Below are positions 8,791 to 17,577 of a stretch of 64,000 bases of DNA, piece after piece. The first letter of the stretch is position 1. Each line of letters starts with the position of its first letter. This stretch comes from Rhizobium sp. SL86 (GTDB lineage: Bacteria > Pseudomonadota > Alphaproteobacteria > Rhizobiales > Rhizobiaceae): NCBI RefSeq assembly GCF_026672545.1, contig NZ_JAPPRJ010000009.1, forward strand, positions 806,001 through 870,000, given 5' to 3'. The translations under genes and the position numbers were made by a program. The notes beneath the pieces are model-generated. The model was not told the DNA's origin. It made no database searches and saw only the letters and a program-made list of their open reading frames with translations.

Positions 8791-11463
8791 TCACGCAAGC
8801 TGATAGACAAACTGTCCCTGATCGCCGACATCGATCGTCACCCCATCGAAGACCTTGGCATCTTCTCCCATGTTGCTGAGAAGCTCCGTCGCCAGTTCCG
8901 GCAGCAGCGTGCGGTTGACGATGTGGTCAATGTTGCGCGCACCGGTCTCGACTTCCGTGCAGCGGGCCGCAATGGCGTCGACGACGGCATCCGTATAACG
9001 GAAGCTCATCTTCTGGTTTTCCGCCAGGCGCTTGCCGATCTTGTTGAGCTTTAGCCGGACAATGTTCTGCAGCGGCTCACCGATCAGCGGATAGAAGGGA
9101 ACGATCTGCATGCGCGCGAGAAGCGCCGGCTTGAAGTGGCGGCTGAGCACCGGCCGGATTGCTTCGACGAGCTGATCGGGTGCCGGCCGATCCTCGCGCG
9201 TGCCAAGGTCCGTCAAGATGTCGGTCGCGAGATTGCTGGTCAGCACGATGATGGTGTTCTTGAAATCGACCAGCCTGCCCTCACCGTCGGTCAGCACGCC
9301 CTTGTCGAAAACCTGATAAAAGAGGTTCATCACCTCCAGATCGGCCTTTTCCACCTCGTCGAGCAAGACCACAGAATAGGGACGCTGGCGCACCGCCTCG
9401 GTCAACAGCCCGCCTTCGCCATAACCGACATAACCGGGCGGCGAACCGACCAGCTTCGAGACCGTGTGTTTCTCCTGAAATTCCGACATGGCGATGGCGA
9501 TCAGGAACCGTTCGCCGCCGAACAGCTGGTCTGCAATGGCCGTGGCAAGCTCGGTCTTGCCGACACCGGAGGGGCCAACGAACAGGAAGATGCCGAGCGG
9601 CGCATCGGGGTTCTGCACACCGGCCTTCGCCACACGCACCCCATCATCGATAGCCTTAATCGCCTGATCCTGGCCGATGACCCGCTTCGACAGGTTGTCC
9701 GCCAGCGAGAGGATCGCGTTGGCCTCGTCCTTCACCATGTTGCCGATCGGAATGCCTGTCCAGTCGGCGATGACCTGACCGACCGAATCCGCCGTCACCT
9801 CGAAGGAGACGAGCGGATCACCCCGCTGCATCTCGGCAAGCGAGCGAACCGCCTGGTCGAATTCCGCACGCAGCGCGGCTTCATCGACCGGTTCGGCTGC
9901 GGCGTCCTCGTCGACGCTCGCCTGCGCATCGCCCTCCATGGAAAGCCCCAGGCTGCGCCGGATCTCCAGAATGCGATGGACGAGAGCCAGTTCCTCCTCG
10001 CGCTTGGCAGACAGCCGTTCGACCTCCGCCTCCAGTGCTACGATATCCGCCTCGATCTCGGCCAGCCTGGAATCGGTCGATGCGCCACCGGAATGGTGGT
10101 GATCGCGGCGCAGAGCTTCCAGCGCCCGCTGTTGTTCCGCCACCCGTTTCTGCTTCAATTCGATGATCGGCGGCGTCGACGACAGGGACAGCTTAACGCG
10201 GGCACAGGCGGTATCGAGAACGTCGACGGCCTTGTCCGGCAGCTGACGGCCGGAAATGTAGCGGGCGGAAAGTTTTGCAGCCGCCTCGACCGCCGTGTCG
10301 CGGATATAGACCCCATGGGCCTTTTCATAGGCGCCGCGCAGACCGCGCATGATCGTGACCGCCTGTTCCGGGCTCGGCTCGTCCAGCTTCACCAGCTGGA
10401 AACGGCGGGCGAGCGCCGGATCCTTTTCGAAATACTTCTTGTATTCGCTCCAGGTGGTGGCGGCGATGGTGCGAAGTTCGCCACGCGCCAAGGCCGGCTT
10501 CAGCAGGTTGGCCGCATCGGCGCCACCGGCCTGCCCGCCGGCGCCAATCAGCATATGCGCTTCGTCGATGAACAGGATGATCGGTTTAACCGATGCCTTC
10601 ACCTCATCGATGATGCCCTTGAGCCGGCTCTCGAACTCGCCCTTGACGCCCGCGCCGGCCTGCAGCATGCCGAGGTCGAGACCGATCAATTCGACGTCCT
10701 TGAGGAATTGCGGCACATCCTGCTCGGCAATCTTCAGGGCGAGACCTTCCACCACCGCCGTCTTGCCGACACCGGGCTCACCCACGCAGATCGGGTTGTT
10801 CTTGCGCCGCCGACCGAGAATGTCGATCATCTGCTGAATTTCGCGATCGCGGCAGAACACGGCATCGATCTGCCCCTTGCGCGCCTGTTCGGTGAAATTG
10901 GTGCAGAATTTCGCAAGCGCGGAATCGCCGCTGATACCCGGTGCGGACGCACCCGCCGCCCGCTCGGCGCTCACCGCCGCCGCGGTCGTCTCCTGCGACA
11001 TGTCGACGATCGCCTTGAAGTCCGCCTTGAAGCGGCCATAGGTGATCGCCTCGAGACCGGACAGCCAGCGATCGTCACCAAAGCGGTTGGGCTTGGCAAA
11101 AACGGTGGCAAACAGGGCGCCGGAGCGGAGCTGGTCGAGAGAAAATTCGACGGAGGCGACAAGCCAGGCTTCCGTCAGCCATTCGATGAGCAAAGGCGAG
11201 AAGACCGGCCGCCCCTGATTGCCGCTGCGCAAATTCTCCAGGATCGCCTGCAGCCGGCGCTTGAGGCCCGCCACGTCCACCTCGAAGTGGCGGCAGGCGG
11301 TCTGTACGTCATGCTGGGGATCTTCCAGAAACACCGCCAGAAGATGTTCGATGGACACTTCGTAGTGACCCCGCGAAACAGCCAGACCTGCGGCCTGCTC
11401 CAGGGCGCGTCGCGAATAGGTGTTGAGGCGGTTGATCAGGCGGCGAAGGTCGATATCGATCAC
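8791..11463 (-). CDS. clpV: ClpV/TssH, T6SS sheath-disassembly AAA+ ATPase
   Basis: ClpV recycles contracted TssB/TssC sheath. The 890-residue product has the Clp N-domain (about 1-150), a first AAA+ domain with Walker A GEPGVGKTAVVEG, and a coiled middle domain rich in Glu/Arg/Leu around residues 420-500. A second AAA+ domain follows with FVGPSGVGKTELATAIADQL and the FQEKHTVSKLVGSPPGYVGY sensor region. Length matches ClpV. It is on the same strand as the sigma-54 activator (118-base gap) and the kinase, probably one transcript. The start is an ATG at 11461-11463 with only a weak GAG upstream. Confidence 0.96.
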   Translation of the reverse strand: MIDIDLRRLINRLNTYSRRALEQAAGLAVSRGHYEVSIEHLLAVFLEDPQHDVQTACRHFEVDVAGLKRRLQAILENLRSGNQGRPVFSPLLIEWLTEAWLVASVEFSLDQLRSGALFATVFAKPNRFGDDRWLSGLEAITYGRFKADFKAIVDMSQETTAAAVSAERAAGASAPGISGDSALAKFCTNFTEQARKGQIDAVFCRDREIQQMIDILGRRRKNNPICVGEPGVGKTAVVEGLALKIAEQDVPQFLKDVELIGLDLGMLQAGAGVKGEFESRLKGIIDEVKASVKPIILFIDEAHMLIGAGGQAGGADAANLLKPALARGELRTIAATTWSEYKKYFEKDPALARRFQLVKLDEPSPEQAVTIMRGLRGAYEKAHGVYIRDTAVEAAAKLSARYISGRQLPDKAVDVLDTACARVKLSLSSTPPIIELKQKRVAEQQRALEALRRDHHHSGGASTDSRLAEIEADIVALEAEVERLSAKREEELALVHRILEIRRSLGLSMEGDAQASVDEDAAAEPVDEAALRAEFDQAVRSLAEMQRGDPLVSFEVTADSVGQVIADWTGIPIGNMVKDEANAILSLADNLSKRVIGQDQAIKAIDDGVRVAKAGVQNPDAPLGIFLFVGPSGVGKTELATAIADQLFGGERFLIAIAMSEFQEKHTVSKLVGSPPGYVGYGEGGLLTEAVRQRPYSVVLLDEVEKADLEVMNLFYQVFDKGVLTDGEGRLVDFKNTIIVLTSNLATDILTDLGTREDRPAPDQLVEAIRPVLSRHFKPALLARMQIVPFYPLIGEPLQNIVRLKLNKIGKRLAENQKMSFRYTDAVVDAIAARCTEVETGARNIDHIVNRTLLPELATELLSNMGEDAKVFDGVTIDVGDQGQFVYQLA

Positions 11464-11904
11464 AACTCATGTCCCGTGTTGGGCCGCAATCGGCCGGAAA
11501 TTGACTCAAACAGGCAAAAATCCGAAGTCCTGGCGCGGACCCTTCCAAGGCCTGGACGCATGGCCGGTCCGCGTCATTCACGGCCCTGCACCCGTTCGGG
11601 GGCATATGACCGGCTTCATCCATTCCACGAAAATGCGCGTCCCGATCCTGTCCTCTCGCCGTCACATATGGCGCCGTGACGTATGGCCCGGCCGACGAGC
11701 GGATCTGCAAGTGTCCCCGCCCTAGGCGTAAGGCACGTCTGTGACAGTAATTTCTCAAACACGCATGATCGCTGCGTTGCGCCGAAAATCGGCGCCGGAC
11801 GGACCGCCAACCGGCCCTTGCTCGCTATCGTTCGATGGAACGGCTTTCATCTCGGCAAGCCAAAGGGCGGACAGCTGTCCGCCCTTTGGCGTGAGGCCAA
11901 AAAA
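11464..11904. other. intergenic region between clpV and hcp
   Basis: About 440 bases with no convincing gene. It holds the clpV leader at its left and, at its right, a 32-base perfect palindrome just after the hcp stop (listed separately). A short CACATATGGCGCCGT / GACGTATGG near-duplication lies around 11664-11688. I looked for a -24/-12 element for clpV and did not find a convincing one. Confidence 0.5.
11859..11890. terminator. 32-base perfect palindrome after hcp
   Basis: GCCAAAGGGCGGACAG is followed immediately by its exact reverse complement, giving 16-base arms with no loop. It begins 14 bases beyond the hcp stop codon. It would form a very stable hairpin at the 3' end of hcp mRNA, but no T-run follows in the hcp direction. 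Its role could be 3'-end protection, or termination with help from another factor. Confidence 0.6.
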
Positions 11905-12417
11905 TCAGGCGACCGGCTTGCGCCAATCGTCGGATGCCGAGGTGCCGGCCACTTCATGGGTCCAGTCGCAGACGCGATAGGTGAAGGACCACTGTTCCTG
12001 ATGGCCGCGATTGGCATTGGCATCGTCGGTGGTGTCGGGCAGCATGATCTTGCCGCCGACGAGCACGGCGTCCGTCCACTTGATCGTGTAGTAGTGCTGC
12101 TGCTTGCCGTCAGTGCCGGTGCGGAAGAACTGCATCTCGATCTCGAGGTTCTCACCGGTGGAAAGGGCCTGCCACAGCATCGGCGACGCCTTGTCGAGCG
12201 GCTTGATGAACGTGGCCGGCTCGTGCCGGCGCGAACCGATGGCGGTGCCGGAATTGGGATCGCGCGGAACGATGGCATTGCTTTCGAAGGCGAAGACCAT
12301 CGACTGGTCTTCATGGCCTTCCTGCCAGATGTTGCCGATCGACTTGTCGCTCGAGGCGTCCTTGGTGATCTCGCCCTGCGTCTTACCGCTGATTTTCACG
12401 TATGCGATGCTAGCCAT
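11905..12417 (-). CDS. hcp: Hcp/TssD, T6SS inner tube protein
   Basis: Hexameric ring protein that forms the expelled tube. The 170-residue product has the family landmarks IAYVKISGKTQGEI at the N terminus, SGTAIGSRRHEPATFIKPLD in the middle and HYYTIKWTDAVLVGG in the second half. The ATG at 12417 has GGAGG 8-9 bases upstream. It stands alone on its transcript: a sigma-54 promoter lies about 66-80 bases upstream and a large palindrome follows its stop. The adjacent spike operon is divergent. Confidence 0.96.
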   Translation of the reverse strand: MASIAYVKISGKTQGEITKDASSDKSIGNIWQEGHEDQSMVFAFESNAIVPRDPNSGTAIGSRRHEPATFIKPLDKASPMLWQALSTGENLEIEMQFFRTGTDGKQQHYYTIKWTDAVLVGGKIMLPDTTDDANANRGHQEQWSFTYRVCDWTHEVAGTSASDDWRKPVA

Positions 12418-12843
12418 GTTGCCCTCCAATGGGTGCTTGTGATGAGGAAACTCTATCAGCCGCAGCCGATGCCCCTCGTGCCGCAAACCGCGTGCCAGCC
12501 GGGCTTCAAGGCCGAAGCATTTTCGCAACCCCTTGACGCAACGGGGCAATTTTCGGGAAGGCACGTCCACCCGCCTGCTTCGCACTGAGAAGGAAAGCGC
12601 GCAGTTGCGGCCACGACAGCGCAGTTTCCCCCGCGCCGGCCGAACGGCTTTTCGTGTCAGCCCCTCCCTGCGGCGCGACGGTCATTGCACGCTTGCTTTG
12701 AAAGCATTGACGAATTTCCGCAGGTCTCGTGGGTCCTCCTGCTGCTGTGCAGAAAAGCGTTCATTGACGCCGACAACGCAGGATGGAAGGCTGCCAAGCC
12801 ACGGGATGCGCCGGACTGTCGGCGCAGAAACCGGGGGGAATGG
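12418..12843. other. divergent intergenic region hcp / spike operon
   Basis: About 425 bases between divergent starts. It contains the hcp sigma-54 promoter (12483-12498). I see no second -24/-12 element facing the rightward spike operon. The reading frame of the DUF2169 gene stays open back to 12685, but this upstream part has no plausible start context and is probably leader. Confidence 0.5.
12483..12498 (-). promoter_or_regulatory. sigma-54 (-24/-12) promoter of hcp
   Basis: Read leftward the sequence is CTGGCACGCGGTTTGC. This matches the known RpoN consensus TGGCACG-N4-TTGC at every fixed base, with GG and GC exactly 10 bases apart. Transcription would begin near 12470, giving a leader of about 50 bases before the hcp GGAGG. 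The sigma-54 activator at 7020-8672 is the obvious regulator. Confidence 0.88.
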
Positions 12844-15800
12844 ATGCCAGCGATCATCAAACCGACCAGTGTCGCCGCCGCGGTTCGCGCCGAACCGACG
12901 CCGGATGGCGGCCTGCTGACGGTCTCGGCCTTCCTGCTGTCGGACTTCGAGAGCCCCCGCCAGTTTCTGAGCGAGCAAGCGCTGTGGCCGATGGTTGCCG
13001 AACAGATGGGAGAGGCCATCTTCGACAAGGGCAGCCTGAAGCCGTGCGGTGAATGGATCATTGCCGGGGCGGCCCTGTCGCCCGGCGAAGATCCCGTCAC
13101 CGGCCTGACGGTGACGGTGCGGCTCGGCGCTGTCGAAAAACGGCTTTCGGTGTTTGGTGACCGCTTCTGGCGGCGCACGGATCGCGGCGTCACCCTGCTG
13201 CCGGCCACCCCCTTTCACAGCATGCCGATCGACGACGCGCACGCCTTCGGCGGTCAGGCCTTCAAGGCCAATCCGCGCGGCAAAGGGCATGACGCAAGGG
13301 CTTTGCTCGAGGCAGGTTTCGACGCGCCGCTTCCCAATGTCGAATTGTCCGCGCATTTGATCCGTCAGCCGGACGATAGCGTGGTGCCTGCCCGGATCGG
13401 CCCGATGCCGCCAGATGCGGCCAGTCGGTTGCGCTATGCGGGCACCTATGACCAGGCCTGGCTGAAGACGCGGGCTCCGCTTAAGCCGGACGATTTCAAT
13501 CCGCTGTTTTATTGCGACGCGCCGGAGGACCAGCGGCTTGCCGGTTACTTCACCGGCAGCGAAGCCTTTTCCGTGACCGGCATGACACGCGGCGGCTTTG
13601 CCGCGGGGGCTTTGCCGAACGCCGTCATGCGCTGTTTCGTGCACCGGCCAGCCGATGACAACCTGACGGAGATCCGCATGGTCTGCGACACGGTCACGCT
13701 GTTCCCGAATATCACCAAGATGTCGCTCGCCTTCCGCGGCCTCATCCGCTGCGACACCTCGTTTGCGGACGATATCGGCAGCGTCATGCTTGCCGCCGAG
13801 CATGCCGACGACGTGCCGCGCGATGCCGCCTATTACGGCGAGATCTTCCGCAAACGCACGCATCCCGACGAAGGCTACAAACATGCCCTCTCGGATTTCC
13901 AGTTGATGCCGAAGCGCGACGAGGCCGCCGTCGGTGAACGACGTAAGGCGCGTCTCGAGCGGGCACGCCAGGACCGCGAGCGCTTCATCGAGAACCAGAA
14001 CTGGTCGATGTTCAAGATGGCAGCGGATCAGGGCCTGTCGCCGAAACTGCTCCGGCCGTTTTCGGTGGACGATGCCGGCGACGAACCGCTTGTCGCGACA
14101 CCGACACGCGAGGAGATCGAAAAGGGCGATTTTGACCTGGCGGAAATCCTCGACGACCTGAAGAAGCTGAACGACCACAACCAGGCGCGCGTCCGCAAAC
14201 ACATCGCGGAGGCAGAGCTTGATCGACGCTGGCTCGAGACGAACATTCCCGAGCAGTTTCAGCCCGCAATCCTCAAAAAAGCCTTGGCGGATGACGAGGC
14301 ACTCGGTGAATTCCCGGGTCTGACGAGCGGCCTTCACGGCCAGGCACCCGGTCATCAACTGATCACACCGCCAAGGCTTCAGCCCGGCGAATTCGAGGGT
14401 TTTGACAGTGCCGATCTCGATGCGCAAATTGCACAACTCATCGAATTGCCGAGGATAGACGACGAGGAAAAGGCAGAACGGCAGTTCCAGGAGGCGTGCG
14501 CGCGGGCTTTCGACCCGGCCGCGACCGGCCCCATGGCCGAAGCGCGCCGCACGCTGGAAGACATGAAGGCGCAGTCGTCCCTCACGCCCGTGGGTCTCGG
14601 CGACCTCGACAGCACTGATGACTTCGAGCGGCAATTCCAGGCATCGATCCCGGATCTGGACCAACTGGTGGCCGAGACCGCCGCACCGCGATCCGGGCTC
14701 AGCGATGGCCTGTCCAACGATTTCATCCCGAACGATGTGACGCTTCCGCCACTGCCGGGCGCGCAGGCGATCGCCGGCCTGCTTCCCAATCTCGATGCCG
14801 TCAAGAATGGCGGCGGGCTCGACGACATTCTGGCTGAACTCATGGCGACCGTGCCCAGCGATGAGGGCGCAAGCGGCGCGACCATGCGCGAACGGCACAA
14901 CGCTGCCGTCAGCAGCAGCCTGGAGCGGCTGGACGGCATGCAGGAGGATGTCGAAAAGGAGATGCGTCAGGCCCGCACCGCCTCGCCGGCGCCCCTCTTC
15001 CCGATGGAACCTCTGACAGAGACCGCGGCCAGACGCTTCGGCGACTGGATCCGCATGCAGATGCAGGCCGGCATCAGTTTCGCCGGCGCCGATTGCGCCG
15101 GTGCGAACCTGCATGGGGCGGATTTTCGCGGCGCCGATCTGCGCGGGACATTCTTCGAGCAATGCGATCTGCGCGAGGCGGATTTCCGTCAGGCCAATCT
15201 CGATGGCGCCGTGTTTGCCGGCGCGCGCTTGGACGGCGCCATGTTTGCCGGCGCCAGCCTGGTGGGAACGAACCTCGGATCGACCTCCCTCGTCAAGGCC
15301 TGCCTGGACGGTATCCGGCTGGCCGAATGCCGCTTCATTCAGATGGACTTGAGCGGTCTGCAATGGCGGCAGGGACAGCTGAACAAAGTGACCTTCATCG
15401 AATGCAATCTCGAAGATGCCGATCTGTCGCAGTGCGCGCTCACCGATGTGCAGATCATCAAGTGCCGCGCCAACCGCCTCAATCTCTCGCAAGCCGAGAT
15501 CAATACCACGACCATCATTCAGACCAGCCTCGGCAAGGCCCGATTGACCGACACCGCCTTTGCCCGCACGAGCTTCATCGAAACACAGGCCGATGGCGTC
15601 GACTTTTCACGCGCGCGGTTCAGCGGCTCGAGTTTTGTCGGCAAAAGCAGCATCAAGTCCGCCAATTTCGAGAACGTCACGGCACAGAGTTCGTCCTGGA
15701 TGACCGCCGACATGACCGAAGTCTCCATGGCCCGTGTCGATCTGGACGGCTGCATGATCAATGCCTGCACCCTGACGGCGGCCGACCTGCGGCTCGCAAG

Positions 15801-16023
15801 GCTGCGTGCCTGCCGCCTGGAAAAGACCGGCCTCGTCGGCGCCGATCTCTTTGGCGCCGATCTTTTCGGCGCATCGCTGACCGGCAGCGATCTGACGAGG
15901 GCCTCGCTTCGGGGCGCCAATCTTTATGCGGGCGTCCTGCAGGACACCATCCTGGCCTCCTGCGACCTGACGGGTGCCAATCTCAGCGGAACGGCAATGG
16001 AGCGCAAAGCGCATGGTTATTGA
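12844..16023 (+). CDS. DUF2169 protein fused to a pentapeptide-repeat beta-helix (T6SS spike-module accessory)
   Basis: The 1059-residue product starts with a DUF2169 domain (about residues 1-320), a family repeatedly found beside PAAR-like and VgrG genes and proposed to help load effectors or spikes. A long charged, partly coiled middle section follows (about 330-740). From about 745 to the end there is a run of pentapeptide repeats of the A(D/N)LxX type (GADFRGADLRG, GADLFGADLFGASL). The ATG at 12844 is preceded by GGGGGGAA; the frame is open further upstream without a good start. It is the first gene of the rightward spike operon and overlaps the next gene by 11 bases. A chaperone/adaptor role is family knowledge; the repeat tail as a binding surface is inference. 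Confidence 0.87.
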   Translation: MPAIIKPTSVAAAVRAEPTPDGGLLTVSAFLLSDFESPRQFLSEQALWPMVAEQMGEAIFDKGSLKPCGEWIIAGAALSPGEDPVTGLTVTVRLGAVEKRLSVFGDRFWRRTDRGVTLLPATPFHSMPIDDAHAFGGQAFKANPRGKGHDARALLEAGFDAPLPNVELSAHLIRQPDDSVVPARIGPMPPDAASRLRYAGTYDQAWLKTRAPLKPDDFNPLFYCDAPEDQRLAGYFTGSEAFSVTGMTRGGFAAGALPNAVMRCFVHRPADDNLTEIRMVCDTVTLFPNITKMSLAFRGLIRCDTSFADDIGSVMLAAEHADDVPRDAAYYGEIFRKRTHPDEGYKHALSDFQLMPKRDEAAVGERRKARLERARQDRERFIENQNWSMFKMAADQGLSPKLLRPFSVDDAGDEPLVATPTREEIEKGDFDLAEILDDLKKLNDHNQARVRKHIAEAELDRRWLETNIPEQFQPAILKKALADDEALGEFPGLTSGLHGQAPGHQLITPPRLQPGEFEGFDSADLDAQIAQLIELPRIDDEEKAERQFQEACARAFDPAATGPMAEARRTLEDMKAQSSLTPVGLGDLDSTDDFERQFQASIPDLDQLVAETAAPRSGLSDGLSNDFIPNDVTLPPLPGAQAIAGLLPNLDAVKNGGGLDDILAELMATVPSDEGASGATMRERHNAAVSSSLERLDGMQEDVEKEMRQARTASPAPLFPMEPLTETAARRFGDWIRMQMQAGISFAGADCAGANLHGADFRGADLRGTFFEQCDLREADFRQANLDGAVFAGARLDGAMFAGASLVGTNLGSTSLVKACLDGIRLAECRFIQMDLSGLQWRQGQLNKVTFIECNLEDADLSQCALTDVQIIKCRANRLNLSQAEINTTTIIQTSLGKARLTDTAFARTSFIETQADGVDFSRARFSGSSFVGKSSIKSANFENVTAQSSSWMTADMTEVSMARVDLDGCMINACTLTAADLRLARLRACRLEKTGLVGADLFGADLFGASLTGSDLTRASLRGANLYAGVLQDTILASCDLTGANLSGTAMERKAHGY

Positions 16024-17125
16024 CGAACGCGCGCAGACGGATGTCAACGAGATCCTGGATTATCTGGCACACAGCGCGCCGGTCCTGATGAAGGCGGCGC
16101 GCGCCATCGATCTTAATGGTCAGGATCTCGCCAAAGGCCAGTTCATCGATTGCGATCTGATCGATGCGAGCTTTCGCGGCGCCAACCTCGTTGATGCCGT
16201 GTTCGTCAACTGCGACCTGACCGGTGCCGATTTCGCTGGCGCTGCGCTGACACGCACACGCTTTGTTTCCTGCCGGCTGACACGCAGCCGGTTCGACGGA
16301 TGTGAGCTGGAAGAGACGATGTTTGCCGCCGGAACGGCCACAGCGGCACGGTTTTCCGGGGTGTCGCTTGATCGCACGCAGTTTGCCACGACGGAACTCG
16401 ATCAGGCGGATTTCAGCGGCTCGACCGGCGAACGATGCGCCTTTCTTGACGCCTCGATCATCGGCGCCAGCTTCCGCGACGGATTGTTCAACGGACTGGC
16501 CGTCACGAAAGCGAAGATGAACAGGGCGGACATCGACAATCTGCGCGTCGATGGCGGCGTGTTCAGCGAGGCGGATTTTTCCGGTCTCGACCTCAGCGGC
16601 GGGCTCTGGCAGCGCTGCACCTTTCACGAGGCGGATTTGCGCAACACAAATCTCGATGGCGCGCGTCTCAGCGGCAGCGTCTTTAATGCCTGCGATTTTG
16701 CCGGCGCCTCGCTGCACGCGGTCACGGCACGCATGACAGCCTTCACGAAAAGCCGGCTGCACGGGGTCGACCTCGGCGGCAGCGATCTCTCCATGGCGAA
16801 CTTTCACGGCGCGCAGCTGGCACAGGCAAGGCTGAACGGCAGCGCCCTCGCTTCCGCCGTTTTCAGCGAGACGGACTGCCGCAACGCGCAGTTGGAGAAT
16901 GTCGATCTGTCGCAGGCCGAGTTGTCACATGCCGACCTTCGGGGCGCCAATCTCTCGGGCGCGCAGTTCAACAACACGAAGATGCATGCCGCACGGGTCG
17001 AAGGCGCGCTCACCTTCGGCGCATCCGGAACGACGATCGGCACCGACCAGCCGCGCGCCATCGCCGAGCTCTACGCCCCGCGCAAGGTCCTTTTGGACCG
17101 CGACCTGCCATCGGGAGGACACTGA
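16013..17125 (+). CDS. pentapeptide-repeat protein of the T6SS spike operon
   Basis: The 370-residue product is almost wholly pentapeptide repeats (about residues 25-345; for example GADFAGAALTRTRF, EADFSGLDLSGG, HADLRGANLSGAQF). It should fold as a quadrilateral beta-helix roughly 16 coils long. A short non-repeat N terminus and a C-terminal cap (LYAPRKVLLDRD) flank it. The start overlaps the end of the preceding pentapeptide gene, and GGAG lies 11 bases upstream. Similar composition suggests the two arose by duplication. No secretion signal is seen. A structural or adaptor role at the spike, or delivery as cargo, are both possible. Confidence 0.85.
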   Translation: MVIDERAQTDVNEILDYLAHSAPVLMKAARAIDLNGQDLAKGQFIDCDLIDASFRGANLVDAVFVNCDLTGADFAGAALTRTRFVSCRLTRSRFDGCELEETMFAAGTATAARFSGVSLDRTQFATTELDQADFSGSTGERCAFLDASIIGASFRDGLFNGLAVTKAKMNRADIDNLRVDGGVFSEADFSGLDLSGGLWQRCTFHEADLRNTNLDGARLSGSVFNACDFAGASLHAVTARMTAFTKSRLHGVDLGGSDLSMANFHGAQLAQARLNGSALASAVFSETDCRNAQLENVDLSQAELSHADLRGANLSGAQFNNTKMHAARVEGALTFGASGTTIGTDQPRAIAELYAPRKVLLDRDLPSGGH

Positions 17126-17126
17126 C

Positions 17127-17531
17127 ATGCCGTTCGTCAACTCGCAGGGGCCGATCCCCGGCATCGACTTCTCCTTTCCCGATATCTATCTGCAGCCGAC
17201 ACCCGTCGGGCCAATCCCCATGCCCATGCCCTCCGTCGGCATGCGCCCGACCGAGATCCCCACCTGTTTCCGGTTCCTGATCAGCTGCATGCCGAGCCAT
17301 AACCTGATGAACGCGGCTCCCGTTTGTATTGCCGGACCGGGACCAGGCGTTCTCTCCGGCATGGTTTGCTCCAAGACGGCCAACATGAAGGGGTCCGTCA
17401 AGCTGATCATCCAGGCGATGCCGGCGACACGCGCCCTGATGGATCCGACCGTCCAGAACGGCATGTCTCCCAATTCTTTCGGCACGACCATCGTGCCCTC
17501 GCAAATCCGACTGCTCAACCCGAGCGGTTAG
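17127..17531 (+). CDS. PAAR-like (DUF4150) spike-tip protein
   Basis: The 134-residue product has the layout of DUF4150 PAAR-like proteins: an N-terminal FSFPDIYLQPTP segment, a conserved Pro/Met-rich stretch, paired cysteines, CIAGPGPGVLSGMVCSKTAN and a C-terminal GTTIVPSQIRLL. In known systems such proteins sharpen the VgrG tip and carry effectors. The ATG at 17127 follows the preceding stop by one base, with GGAGGAC 8 bases upstream. It stands directly before vgrG. There is no C-terminal toxin extension, so any cargo would bind in trans. Confidence 0.88.
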   Translation: MPFVNSQGPIPGIDFSFPDIYLQPTPVGPIPMPMPSVGMRPTEIPTCFRFLISCMPSHNLMNAAPVCIAGPGPGVLSGMVCSKTANMKGSVKLIIQAMPATRALMDPTVQNGMSPNSFGTTIVPSQIRLLNPSG

Positions 17532-17577
17532 CCGACTATCGCACCCCGTCCGTGGCGAGAATATCAAGGTGGATACG

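Noticed and set aside
6981..8879. Long open frame on the plus strand across the sigma-54 activator gene
   Set aside because: It is antisense to a gene with unmistakable GAF, AAA+ and Fis domains; such long shadows are common at this GC content and the product is rich in Arg/His with no domain.
9136..11679. 847-codon open frame antisense to clpV
   Set aside because: The opposite strand encodes a complete ClpV with all motifs. The shadow product has no recognisable domain and a biased composition.
11741..11980. Short plus-strand frame in the clpV-hcp gap
   Set aside because: It runs through the large palindrome and into the antisense of hcp, with no start signal or family.
12682..15492. 936-codon open frame antisense to the DUF2169-pentapeptide gene
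   Set aside because: Repeats of the pentapeptide gene read backwards produce a long stop-free frame; the sense product is the recognisable one.
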